Positions 47,220-58,260 of a DNA stretch of 64,000 nt are shown in pieces. A program made the translations under genes and the position numbers. Position 1 is the stretch's first letter, and each line of letters begins with the position of its first letter. The DNA comes from Manis javanica (Eukaryota > Chordata > Mammalia > Pholidota > Manidae), in contig NC_133166.1 in NCBI RefSeq assembly GCF_040802235.1, forward strand, positions 1,984,001 to 2,048,000, given 5' to 3'. A model generated the notes under the pieces. That model was not told the DNA's origin, searched no databases, and saw only the letters and a list, made by a program, of their open reading frames with translations.

Positions 47220-47255
47220 ATTTTTGGTTGACTAACTGAGCCTCTATCATAGTGC
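47220..47255. other. Pre-integration (empty) site of the junction L1
   Basis: 'actgagcctctatcatagtgc' runs straight through the point where units 1-3 carry target duplication, L1 and second target duplication. It shows the state before the L1 inserted. Confidence 0.88.
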
Positions 47256-47269
47256 TTGTGTGGAGACTT

Positions 47270-47440
47270 GGGCCACTGGGTACTCTAACAATGTAGTTGA
47301 TGATGGGAGCTTTGGGACTTGCCCAATCCTTTCCAATCTCTAGAGGAATTTGGGACTAACTGTGTACCCTGGACCTCTAGTGTTTGGAAACTAAATATCA
47401 GCTGCATGAACAATACCCTTTCATGATAGTTGCTGGACCC
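47270..47440 (-). repeat. Right inverted-repeat arm (opens unit 5)
   Basis: This is the reverse-complement partner of 46,470-46,635. Confidence 0.8.
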
Positions 47441-47789
47441 AAAGAGCCCTTCCAAAACATAGGCTGGTATGAGAACAGTTAGGTGTACAGGCTGTGGCTG
47501 GTATTCTTTCTAATTTTTGTGAGTACACTTAAGTTTTCTGTGTTTACCTCTCTTCCTGCCTTCAGTAAGAATCAAAGAGCACTGAATATTATCAGATGAT
47601 GAGGATACAATCTGAGCAAAATATAAATCATCACTGTGTCTACAGAGGTTAAATTTGAGTGTTTCTCATATATATACCTGTGGTAGTATGAATCAGCTTT
47701 AACTACTACATTCATTACAGCAGCAACAGAAATCCATACACCCCACCTCACCCCCAAAGGTGACATTTTACAGAACTACATTGTAATAT

Positions 47790-48240
47790 CACAACCAGGA
47801 TATTGACATTGATGCATCCCATTGACGATCTTATCCAGGCATCACCAGTTTTACTACTACTCATTTTGTGTATGTGTTTGCATAAAGTTCTATAAAATGT
47901 TTAACCTGTGTAGGTTTCTGTACTCAACACCACCGTCAAGATACTAAACAGTTTCCAAATCATAAAGATCTCCTGTATTGCTTTTTTGTAACGATGTCCA
48001 TCCCAGCCTTCCCCCCTCCTTCCCTCTTCCCTTCTCAATCTATCCCTAACCCATGGAAACCACTAATCTCCATTTCTAAAATATTTTCAGTTATCAAATA
48101 TGTTACGCAAATGGCACCATACAGTCTATAACCTTTGGCATTGGCTATTTTCATTCATCTTAATTCCCTGGACATTCATTGAAGTGTTTTGTGTATCAAC
48201 AATTCATTCATTTTTATTCTTGAGTTCTCTTTCTTTTTAG
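47790..48240 (-). mobile_element. Ancient L1 3'-UTR relic A (unit 5)
   Basis: This paralogous copy of the relic at 14,275-14,710 is the most divergent of the set. Confidence 0.72.
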
Positions 48241-48394
48241 GAGGGTTTCCTCTTGATGGCTGATCTTAGGGCTTCTGCTTCATGGATATTTGCTTAGGAT
48301 TCATTTGTCTGGTCTTCAGCTACTCTTTTAGTTGGTTTTCTGAGACTCCTGGGCTGGTATTCCAGTCTGTGAATACTAGAGTGAGTCCTACATC

Positions 48395-48555
48395 TCAATC
48401 CCTCCCTTTCCCTGGGTAACAATGTCATCTTCTCTTTTCCTGCCCCTTCTCCAACCCGTCCATCTTCCTCCTCCTCTCGCTTTCACTCCTCTTAGTGCCT
48501 CCTTTCCTCACCTCCCCCTCCTCTACCTTCTTTCTCTCTTTTTTTTTTTTGAGTA
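48395..48555. repeat. Polypyrimidine tract (unit 5)
   Basis: About 150 bases, almost all C and T on the plus strand, ending in an 11-base T run. The other units lack most of it at the matching place (for example 500-525 and 14,860-14,890). Confidence 0.85.
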
Positions 48556-49094
48556 ATTCAGATGCTTCCTAAATCTCCTATTAGAGATACCACCTGATTT
48601 AATTACAGGCCCCGAGTGATTCTATACTTGGCCCTCAGCACATGCTTGAAAGTGCAAGTAAAAAAGTAGATGGGTGCACAAAGTACTGATCCAATCAAGA
48701 ATGGGTCAATATTTTCATCTTGTCTCAGTCTACCTGGGTTGGGTCTAAACAGCCTAATGTGTAGCTGCTGTTTTATGAAATAATGTAGGATCCTGTAACA
48801 TTGGGCCATTAGTACTCTGTATAATGTGAGAAAGGAAGGTACTGTCTTGGGTGAGTGGTAACAATTGCTAATCATTCTGGGGTCAGAACGCAGATAAATT
48901 ACTTCCTCCTTCATGTAAGCCGCAGCAATTTTGCTGGTTTTGTTGATTTATCACAGAGCTCATTTCTTTTGTGATTTCTTTCATGTCAGTACTGAATGCC
49001 GAGTACTATGTGATTCTTCATTTTGCACCCTATTTCCAGTTTGGCCACTTAGATTTCCCCACATTACTAAGATTTTCTTTGTTTCATCATTTCT

Positions 49095-49385
49095 TCCTTA
49101 GCTTTATTGAGGTATAATAGAAAAATCTGTATATATTTAAGGTATATAATTTGATAAAGTTGTACATTACAAGATGATCACTGCAATGAACCTCATTAAC
49201 ATATCCATCAATTTACACAGTTATCATTTTCTTTCTTTTTCTGTTTTATCAGTGACAATGCTTGAAATGTATCCTCTTAGCAAATTTCAGGTATGGGCTA
49301 TATTATTTGAACAATAGCTCCCGTGCTGTACGTAGTCTCCAATTTCCCCTCCAGAGTCTCAGGACTTCCTCTGTGTTGCAATGAC
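49095..49385 (-). mobile_element. Ancient L1 3'-UTR relic B (unit 5)
   Basis: This is the paralogous copy of the relic at 1,100-1,390. Confidence 0.75.
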
Positions 49386-50622
49386 TATCCAGCAACTGTC
49401 CGTAGTCATGGTCTTTGACGATACTTAGACCTTCCTTATGTAGAAGGTCTCCCTTTATTAAAACAGACTCTTTGCTGGGGAGATTCTAGTCATCCTATAT
49501 TGACTTTAGTTGAAGTTTTTCCTCTTTTAAATTTCATACAGGATATTGTATTAGAAAAATATATCTTTTTATGTTGCCCAGTTGTTTCAGTGCTGTTACT
49601 CAGTACATTTTCTGGGCAGTTTGTTAGACTGGTGTTATTTTTGTGTAAACTTGCTCTGTCTCTAGTATGGCATCTCCAGATTCATGTGAGGCTTTCCATC
49701 ACTTACCCTCAACCAATCTACTAAAGATCTAGGTCAACAATTAATTCTCCTGATTGAAAGGATATTGGCCTCCTTTCAACTTCTCATTGAATTCTTGGTT
49801 TAAAGCTTTTTTTCAAGGCTAAACTGACTGGCATGCTTTTCATAAATTAGTGATAATTGTTTAGGATTTTAGATCCATCTGCAGTCTAGATTTTCTATCC
49901 CTTCTGGAGAGAGATATAGAAAATGTTTCTTGAAGTTTCTTTATCTTATTCAAGAAAGACATGAATTCAGGATAAAGTCAGTAACTACTGACAAAAATAA
50001 GTTATAACATCACATAGAAATACAGATTGCAAGGGCTAGAGAATGTATCAATGGGAATATTAGAATGTAAAGCCTCAGTCATAAGGTGCTTTTCAGAGCA
50101 GAACATTTACTTTACCTTCAGGCTTATGTAATAATTGGAAAAGAATATATGAAAAGACACTTTGTAGAAAATTTAGGGAAATTTTTAAATGAATGGAAGA
50201 TAATGAACTTCAAATTTTGTATTGACTATACACAAATTGGGGTTTCTAGTCTTTAAGAACATATCTGAAATATATGAAACTGCTAAATATTTTGTAAAGT
50301 ATACATCTTAATATTTTAAGTAATTTCTATAAAGCGCTTCTTCATTTGTAGTAATATATTTAAGGGATATTCACATGTAGTAATATCCCTTCATGTGTAG
50401 TAATTATATTCAAACTAGCATTCATGTGTAGTAATATATTCAAGCTATAATTAAGGGAAAATTAGTCCCATGAGATGTTACAATATGTTCAGCATTTAAA
50501 AAACTTATCTCTTGAAAAGGCAGCATTAATTTAAAGTGTGCGCATGGTCCCAATTTTAGAAACATTAGTGGTCAAACATCTCTAGTGGAGGTTGTGATGT
50601 GCTGAAGTTTAACAATTTGGGT

Positions 50623-51552
50623 TTAGTCTAAAACATTTTTCCCCATCACTTTTAGAGCTTCTTTTACTTCCTTATTTCTCAAACTGTAGATCAGCGGGTT
50701 TAACATCGGAATCACAATACCATAAAATACGGAGGCCACTTTCATATTCTCCTGGGAACTATCAGAATGAGGCTCTAAGTACATGTATGATAGGGTTCCA
50801 TAGAAAATGGTGACAGCTGTCAGGTGGGAGGTGCATGTAGAGAAAGCTTTTTTCCTCCCTGTAGCAGAAGACATCTTCAGGATGGCAGCCAGAATATATA
50901 TGTAGGAAAAGATGACAACCAAAATAGTGAACATCAAATTAAATCCCACGAAGACAATTAGTAGCATGATGTTGACGTCAGTGTTGGAGCATGAGAGGGC
51001 AAGAATTGGGGGACCATCACAGAAAAAGTGGTTGATAGTGTTGGACTTGCAGAAGTACAGAGAAAATGTAAACCCTGTGTGCACAGAAGCATTTATGGAG
51101 CCTATGACATAGGAACCACATGCCAATTGGATGCAGACTCTTCGGGACATGATTATGGGGTAGCGAAGTGGCTTACAGATGGCAACATATCGGTCCACTG
51201 CCATGGCAGCCAGGAGGTAACAGTCACTGGTCGCAAATGTTACATAAACCAATAATTGCATTACACAGCCCTCGAAGGATATGGATTTATTTTCTACTAC
51301 GAAGTTTTGCAGCATCTTGGGAGTGATAGCGGAGGTATAACACATATCAACAAAAGCCAGATGTTGTAGGAAAAAGTACATGGGTGTCTGAAGTCTGGAA
51401 TCTGTCTTGATGAGTAGGATCATTCCAACATTACCCACCATGGAGGTCACATAGATGACTAGAAATATAACAAAGAGGACATATCGAAACTTGTGTTGTG
51501 CAGCAAATCCCAGAAGAAAAAATTCCGTAATGTCAGTGCTGTTTCCTTTCAT
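50623..51552 (-). CDS. OR5AK2-like: Olfactory receptor, OR5AK2-like (unit 5)
   Basis: An intact 309-codon odorant-receptor frame at the right end of the array. It starts [11 protein letters not shown] and ends in KNVLD, where the other copies end KKFL, because the stop codon has shifted by one codon. TM3 reads [12 protein letters not shown], as in unit 2, and ECL2 FFCDGPP, as in unit 4. The second half has many private changes, for example [10 protein letters not shown] in TM5, [14 protein letters not shown] at the start of TM6 and [10 protein letters not shown] in ECL3. Several of these (LKM, GRKK, SQEN) agree with my recollection of human OR5AK2, so this copy may be closest to the ancestral gene. 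The surrounding unit is also the most divergent. Confidence 0.95.
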   Translation of the reverse strand: MKGNSTDITEFFLLGFAAQHKFRYVLFVIFLVIYVTSMVGNVGMILLIKTDSRLQTPMYFFLQHLAFVDMCYTSAITPKMLQNFVVENKSISFEGCVMQLLVYVTFATSDCYLLAAMAVDRYVAICKPLRYPIIMSRRVCIQLACGSYVIGSINASVHTGFTFSLYFCKSNTINHFFCDGPPILALSCSNTDVNIMLLIVFVGFNLMFTILVVIFSYIYILAAILKMSSATGRKKAFSTCTSHLTAVTIFYGTLSYMYLEPHSDSSQENMKVASVFYGIVIPMLNPLIYSLRNKEVKEALKVMGKNVLD

Positions 51553-52048
51553 GGCTACTGAAGTCCACAGAGGACAAAGGGGAGGACCAGTAAAAGAAGG
51601 GAAATCTTTGTTACTTCTTGAAGGAAAAGGCTCTTACATTTCAGTCATCTTTTTGAATTAGATTTTCAAGGCAAATGCTCTCAACGGGGTTTATTGCTTT
51701 CTATGTATTTCTTCTATTTTCCTGATAAGTTTTCACCACAGCAAAAGTGGTATGTGAACGATGGATTCATGTTCAAAATGAAGATTTTGCAGAAGAAGCC
51801 TGACTGCTAACATGTGTGATTCTAAGAAAAATAGATTTGCACACTTCTCCATTATATTAAAGAGGTATTCATATTTGCTTAAAGCAATATTCAAATATAA
51901 TTTTCAACAACCTGTAGTGTTTCTCAGCCATTTATCATCTGGATCTTAGTCAATTTCCTGAAATTAGTAGCATTAGAGAAATTTTCGGAGCTTTATTCAT
52001 GGTCAAATATGTTTGAACATTTTCTTACAATTATTCTTAGCAATGCAA

Positions 52049-52089
52049 TGTGTGTATACACACACACACACACACACACATATACATAT
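52049..52089. repeat. (TG)n-(CA)n microsatellite (unit 5)
   Basis: A short tgtgtgta run followed by about 13 CA repeats, at the position matching units 2 and 3. Confidence 0.92.
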
Positions 52090-52518
52090 GGATTTCTGAG
52101 AGATAGTCTTGCATTTTCCAGTGCATTGTTTTTTGTTTTAGTCATAGCCTAGCAGCAGGACAAATCATCTTGTAATTATTTTATTAATACATAATGATAG
52201 CTGATTTTTAGTCATAAGCTTCTCTGTTTCCTACTTTGAATCCTGTTACCTCTGTAACTGGTTAGGCATTTGGCTGAAGTGTTTTCATCCATCATCTGTC
52301 ATGTACTGTAAGCCCTCAAACTCGCCTATTCTAGAGTCTTTATTCTTAAACATCATTCCACATTGCTGAGCACTGCTCATTTATCAAGGGCCCTTGGGAT
52401 GGCAGAAATTGACTTGCAGTTCATCAGTACATTTGCTTTTTCTTCTGGGCAGAGTTAGACCACACTTCAAACAAATTTTCCTATGTGTGGTTGTGATACT
52501 GTTATGTTCTGCTGATGG

Positions 52519-52640
52519 TATTTGTTTTTCTCCACCTGGATGTTTCATTTAGCATAATACCATCCCTCTAAGTCCATCCATGTTGTCTCAAATGACATAG
52601 TATGCCATTGTGTATATGTACCACCTCTTCTTTATGCAGA
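52519..52640 (-). mobile_element. Antisense L1 scrap in unit 5
   Basis: This is the reverse complement of the L1 segment around 54,420-54,580 (for example ccacctcttctttat and tccatgttgtctcaaatgac), with an internal gap. It replaces about 40 bp of unit sequence that other units keep near 18,733-18,770. It has no A-tail and no target duplication. Confidence 0.75.
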
Positions 52641-52856
52641 TGACCTGAACTAGCTCCTCCCCACCCAGCTCAAACTGGAACCCTATGACTTTCTACTTCC
52701 TTTCCTCCTCACTTGATGGATTTTAACATTCAAGGAAACTTTGGAAGCCTTGTGTTAGGGTTGCCAGACAGAATATAGGACACTCAATTACATTTGAGTT
52801 GCAGACAAATAACAGATAATTTTTACAGTATAAGTATAATCTAAATATTGCAAGGG

Positions 52857-54916
52857 AGCCGAAGACATGATATTGTATATAGAAAATCCTAAAGAATCCA
52901 CCAAGTAACTATTAGAACTAACAAATGGATTCAGCAAAGTTGCCGGATACAAAATCAATATAAAGAAATCTGTTGCATTCCTATGTACTAACAATGAACT
53001 AACAGAAAGAGAAATTAGGAAAACAGTTTCATTTACAATTGCATCAAAAAGAATAAAATACCTAGGACTAAACCTAATCAAGTTGGCAAAATACCTGTAC
53101 TCTGAAAACTATAAGACACTGATGAAAAACATTGAAGAAGACACAAATAAAGGGAAATCTATCCATGCTCATGGATGGGAAGAATTAATATTGTCAAAGA
53201 GCCATCCTACCAAGTGCAATTTACTGATAGAGTGCAATCCCTATCAAAATACAATTAGCAGTTTTCAATGAACTAGTGAAAAAAATCTGAAAATTTATAT
53301 GTATATGGAACCACAAAAGACCCTGAGTAGCCAAAAGAATCTTGATAAAGAAGAACAAAGCTGGGGGTATTATGCTCCCTGACTTCAAGGTATACCACAA
53401 ACCTACAATAATCAAAACAGTATGGTACTGGTACAAGAACAGGCCCATAGATCAATTGAACAGAAATAGAGAGACCAAATATAAACCCATGCATATATGG
53501 TCAATTAATGTATGATAAAGGAGCCATGAATATACAATGGGGAAAAGACTGTTTCTTTAATAAATGGTGTTGGAAAAACTGGACAGCTACATGCAAGAGA
53601 ATAAAAATGGATTACTAACTCCATACATGAAAGTAAATTTGAAATGGATTAAAGACCTAAATGTTAGACATGAAACCATAAAACTCTTGGAAGAAAACAC
53701 AGTAAAAAATCTCTTGACTAGAAGCATCAGCAATTTTTTCTGGACATGTCTGCACAGGCAAGGTAAACAAAAAAGAATGAGTAAGTAGGACTACATCAAA
53801 CTAAAAAGCTTCTGTGCAGCAATGGATACCATCAACAAAACAAAAAGTAACGTACAGTATGGGAGAATATATTCATCAATGATATTCATCTGATAAGGGG
53901 TAACATCCAAAATGTATAAAGAACTCATACAACTCAACACCAAAAAGAAAAAAGAAAAAAACCCAATTAAAAAATGGATAGAGAACCTGAATAGACATTT
54001 TTCCAAAGAAGAAATACAGATGGCCAATAGGCACATGAAAAGATGTTCCTCATTTCTAATCACAGTCAATGGAAAATGCAAATCAAAAAAACAGTGAGAT
54101 ATATAACGGTACACCAGGTATGATGGCCACTATCCAAAAGACAAAAAATAACAAGTGTTGGCGAGAATGTGGAGAAAAGGGAGCCCTCCTACACTGTTGC
54201 TGGGAATGTAAATTGTTGCAGCCATTATGGAAAGCAGTATGGAAGTTCCTCAAAAAATTAAATATTAGAAATACCATACAACCCAGTAACTCCACTTCTA
54301 GGAATTTACCTGAAGAAAACAAAATACCAGATTTGAAATGATATATGAACACCTATGTTTATTGCCACATTATTTCCAATAGCCAAGTTATGTAAACAAC
54401 CAAAGTGTCCGTTAATAGATGAATGGATAAAGAAGAGGTGGTACATATAAACAGTGGCATACTATTCAGCCATGAAAAAGAAAGAAATCCTGTCATTTGA
54501 GACAACATGAATGGACCTAGAGGGATGGTATTATGCTAAGTGAAATAATCCAGGTGGAGAAAGACAAATATCATATGATTTCACTTATATCTGGAATCTA
54601 GAAACAAAACAAAAACTGCACAAAACAGCAACAGACTTACATGGAGAAGTGACTGGTGGTGACCATGGGGAAGGGGCGGGGGTAGGTAGGTGAGGGGGAT
54701 GAAGAGGCATGATGTCTCAAGCACAATATGAGTTGGTCACGGGGATGGGAGTACAGCATGGAGAATACAGTCAATGGTTCTGTAACATCTTTCTATGTTG
54801 ATATATAGTAACTGCACTGGTGGAAGTGGGGATTAAATAATGTATATAACTGTTGAGTCACTGTGTTGCATACTTGAAACTAATATAATATTGTATATCA
54901 ACTATACGTCAACAAA
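52857..54916 (+). mobile_element. L1 LINE, 5'-truncated, independent insertion in unit 5
   Basis: The element starts in the reverse-transcriptase region (ACATGATATTGTATATAGAA near 52,866) and runs through the ORF2 C-terminus to a canonical 3' end 'gtatatcaactatacgtcaa' plus A-tract at 54,916, with no extra segment. Probable target duplication: atattgcaaggga at the left edge, atatcacatggga at the right. Homologous unit sequence resumes immediately afterwards. ORF2 is broken several times. Confidence 0.88.
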
Positions 54917-55849
54917 AAATATCACATGGGAAATTCATTAAATTACTGTTTATCTGAAATTCACATTTAATTCAGTCTCTTGTATTTTATTTACTGACTC
55001 TGGCAACAACACCTGTGATGCTTTTTGTTCTCCTTCAGGCCTGAATGACTGTGGAGAGCAAAGTCCCCCTGCCAGCAACCCCTTTCCTCCACTGGGTTTA
55101 TGTGATTGGGAACTTCTATTTTGATAAATCACGGAGATGTGCGTGTTTATCATCCCAGCAGCTAGCGCTTTTTTATTCCACTGTCACTGCAGTCATGCTT
55201 TGCCTGTTCCTGAGGGACCTTTAGTTTCCTGAGACATGGTAATTTGGAGACCGCTCAGGGACCGAGTTTGTGATTGTGAATCTTTGTATCATTCAGAATG
55301 CAATATTCTGCAAAAAAGAACGCTCAATTTAAGCATTTCAACATCATTTTTTTTGTTCTCTCTCTATATTTCTAGAATATTGTAATATTTGTATTTCTGG
55401 GCCTTAATCAAAGTTGAGTGTTTAAAGAAGTTCTTGCAACACAACTATCGTGAATGTCAAATGTCAACTGTATGGGAGGTTATAGCGGCAAAATAACAGG
55501 ATCAAACTTTATATGCAGTATCCCCCCAAAAATAACATTAATGTTTTCCCAGAAATTTTACCTTTAAATGAAAATTGTCTTATTCATTTTGTTTTGGGTG
55601 CTGAATATTTAACACCAGTGATAATGCCTTTAACGAAGCAGTTTTTGAGAATTTTCCTTTGGTCATTGCTTTCAGCATCTGAAACCCATTTTCTTGAATA
55701 TCCATCAAGAGTACAGGGTTTCTCCTCCCCCTTTGAGGGTAATTCAAAACAAGTGAGAAGGTGGGAAGAATTATTTTGGAAAAATCTCATTCATCCTTCT
55801 GCACCAGGCTGCATAAAAAAAACGATAACAGGAAACTAGACAGTTCAAA

Positions 55850-55985
55850 GCACGTGCAAATGCTGGATAAAATATCAGAAAAGATCACTGTAAAGTCCTC
55901 CAGAACTCAACAGCATGTAGAGAAATGCCTGGCAACTAAGCATTGAAAAGAAATGTTGCCAACTGGGTGCTGGTACTGAGATAAT
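55850..55985. other. AT-richer counterpart of the GC-rich block in unit 5
   Basis: Flanking matches (acgtgcaaatgctggataaa on the left, ggtgctggtactgag on the right) place this stretch opposite the GC-rich blocks of units 1, 2 and 4. Scattered identity continues across it, but most CpG and G/C positions are A or T. Alignment by eye in this stretch is loose. Confidence 0.35.
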
Positions 55986-56244
55986 GCTTGGCTGTCACAC
56001 AGACTTTTGCCATTACACAAAACTTAGATCTTTGGTTTCCCAAGGAAAAAATCCATAAAAATGATATTATAATCAAAAATTAAAAAAACAAATGAAAGAA
56101 AAAAGTCATTTTGAGTGGAACTTTGTAGAAACAACAAATAACAGAACTGAATAACAGTATTTGGGATATTGGAATCATCTCGTACAGAATATTAAATAGT
56201 AGATTTTTATTTTTTGAAGTAATTAAGAAACTGAAAATAAAAGT

Positions 56245-58260
56245 GAGGAATAAAAGACTATTAAAGATTACCAAGCTGATTTGTAAAAGGCTTTGATAGA
56301 TTTCCTAAAAAGTAGTATTGAAATGGCTTAATAGGTGAGTTAAAAAGAGATTATAAACACCTGAAGAAAGAATTGGTGATCTGAAGAACATACATGATGA
56401 AATTTTCAAAAATATGGGACAAAATGATGGGATTGAATCTATGAGGGAGAAATTAAGAAATGGTTAGAACAGGATGCATTAAATTGGCATGTCAGAAAGA
56501 GATATTTGGTTTAAGAAAATAATTGTTGAGAAGTTTTGAGAATTGCCAAAAGATAAAAAAATTTGGAAGGTCTGAAGAATCTCAAGCAGAATAAATAAAT
56601 ATTGTCCATATGTAGAAATACCATTATGAAAAAAGTAGAACTAGTCTGAAAAGCAGATATCTAAACAGTTAAATAAGAGCCAAAATAAAACAGAATAAAA
56701 TCCTCAGCGTGCTGAGAGAAAACAATCACAACCTAGAGTTGTACACTTAATAAATCAATTATACATACAAGGAAAGGTAACAACATCTATGTTGTTTTAA
56801 TGCCAAAGATGTTTATCTTGAATCTAATCATTATGAAGGTATCTGAAAAAATCCAGATGATATGAAATTCTACAAATCAACTGGCTTGGACACTTCAAAA
56901 ATGTCAGTTTCATAAAAGAAAACAAAAAAAAAAAACAGGGAACTGTCCTACAGTAGAAAGGCATTACAACTAAATTTAATACTCAATCTTTGGTTGGCTC
57001 CTGAATCTGAAAACACAACACCTACAAAGATATGGTTGAGTGAGTATATGTTAGATAATGTTGTCAACATTAAATTCCTTTCGTGTGAAAAAGTGGCTAT
57101 AGAAAATAATTTTTGGGGGGGAGGGAGGCATATGCTGCATATCTCTTACCATTTGTCTATGTAGAGATAAAGTAAATGGAAAAGAAAAAGAATTGGTTAA
57201 TCTAGATGGAATGCATATCAGTGTTCACTGTGCTATCATTTTAACTTTGAAGGTTTTTCATTAAAAAATAAGTTAATGAAAAACGAGTAAAATAAAACAT
57301 TTTCATGCAAAAACAAATGGAGAGAGGTAACTATCAATAGTTGTGCACTGAAGATGCTTCTAAAGACAGTTGTTCAGAAAAGAGGAATATGATCTCTGAA
57401 AAAAGACTCAGAGGCAAGAATAAATGGTGATCTTACAAACTGTTAACAGTTGGGAAAATTGGAATGAATGGCAGTATGAAATATTAGTAATATTTTCCAT
57501 GGAGAAGTGGTAACGAAACTAAAAATATCTAACCGATTTTAGATTGGAGGTGTTCTAAAATTCTTGTACTTTAGACTTTTACTTAGATGTATGTATGTTT
57601 AAAAATCATAAAAGATGTATGTATGTTTAAAAATCATAAAAGATAATGAAATGTTTCTTAAAGTTTAGGGAAATAATTGGAATTTTAAAATCAATCAGCA
57701 TAAATAAGCATAAAATAAAGGGGATAAAAAGAATAATAGAAAAAATCAAGACAAGTAATCACCTAAAAAAGGCATAAATAAATCCAAATGAATAGTAAGG
57801 GTAATAAATATAAATGGAATAAACATCATTAAAATTCAAAGATTGTCAAATAAGCTTTCAAAAATTTAAATCAAGCCATGTGATAGACAAAAAACTGAAA
57901 GGATACCAAACATTAAATAATAATGGTATATAAATAAATATGGCATATAAAGAAGTAGATTATTATGCATCAGTGAAAATGAATCCCCCAGAGCTACATT
58001 TCTCTACTCAAATCTTAAAAACATAATATTGAAGAAAAGAGCTTCTTGACTAATTACAGTGTGATATAATACTAGGGCTTCCATGATACTGGTGATATTT
58101 TATATCTCTAGCTATTCAGTGGTTACATGTGTTCACTGTATATTTCATTTGACTTTTGTAATTAAATACTTTTTGTATATATTTTACACCCCTTAAGTTT
58201 CCTTAAAATCAGGTTTTAGTCATATGCTTTCTCAACAAGTCGAAATGATGCCAGTTTAAA
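56245..58260 (+). mobile_element. Ancient HAL1/L1-like relics beyond the array
   Basis: A-rich sequence with decayed L1 ORF1-like phrases on the plus strand (gaagaaagaattggtgatct near 56,364; a 'gtgctgagagaaaacaat' stretch near 56,710), a decayed ORF2-start-like phrase (ataaatataaatggaataaa near 57,806) and an L1-like 3' end near 58,000-58,200. It is heavily decayed; family placement is by eye. A 28-30 bp tandem doublet ('tgtatgtatgtttaaaaatc') lies at 57,585-57,643. Confidence 0.55.

Larger units (their letters stand above)
37335..47250. repeat. Tandem segmental duplication, unit 4 (no L1 at its right junction)
   Basis: This fourth copy starts directly after the L1 of unit 3. Its left 3 kb and its upstream region are closest to unit 1, with shared gaps near 41,880 and 42,520 and a shared 20-base extra stretch near 38,570-38,590. 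The receptor gene is at 40,544-41,470 and the GC-rich block at about 43,235-43,385; unclassified DNA fills about 43,390-45,545. Its right end at 47,220-47,255 runs unbroken through the site where units 1-3 carry the L1. It also has two private tandem duplications, of about 330 bp near 45,548 and of 47 bp near 46,606. Confidence 0.9.
47251..56240. repeat. Tandem segmental duplication, unit 5 (most divergent, truncated at right)
   Basis: This fifth copy is visibly the most divergent, and probably the founder or oldest copy. L1 3'-UTR relics lie at 47,790-48,240 and 49,095-49,385, the receptor gene at 50,623-51,552, an antisense L1 scrap at 52,519-52,640 and an independent L1 at 52,857-54,916. 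Homology to the upstream region of the other units resumes at 54,917 and fades at about 56,240, near an 'acagaat' motif also found at 5,755 and 20,565. The MaLR-type relic and left inverted arm of other units are absent, so the array ends here. Confidence 0.85.
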
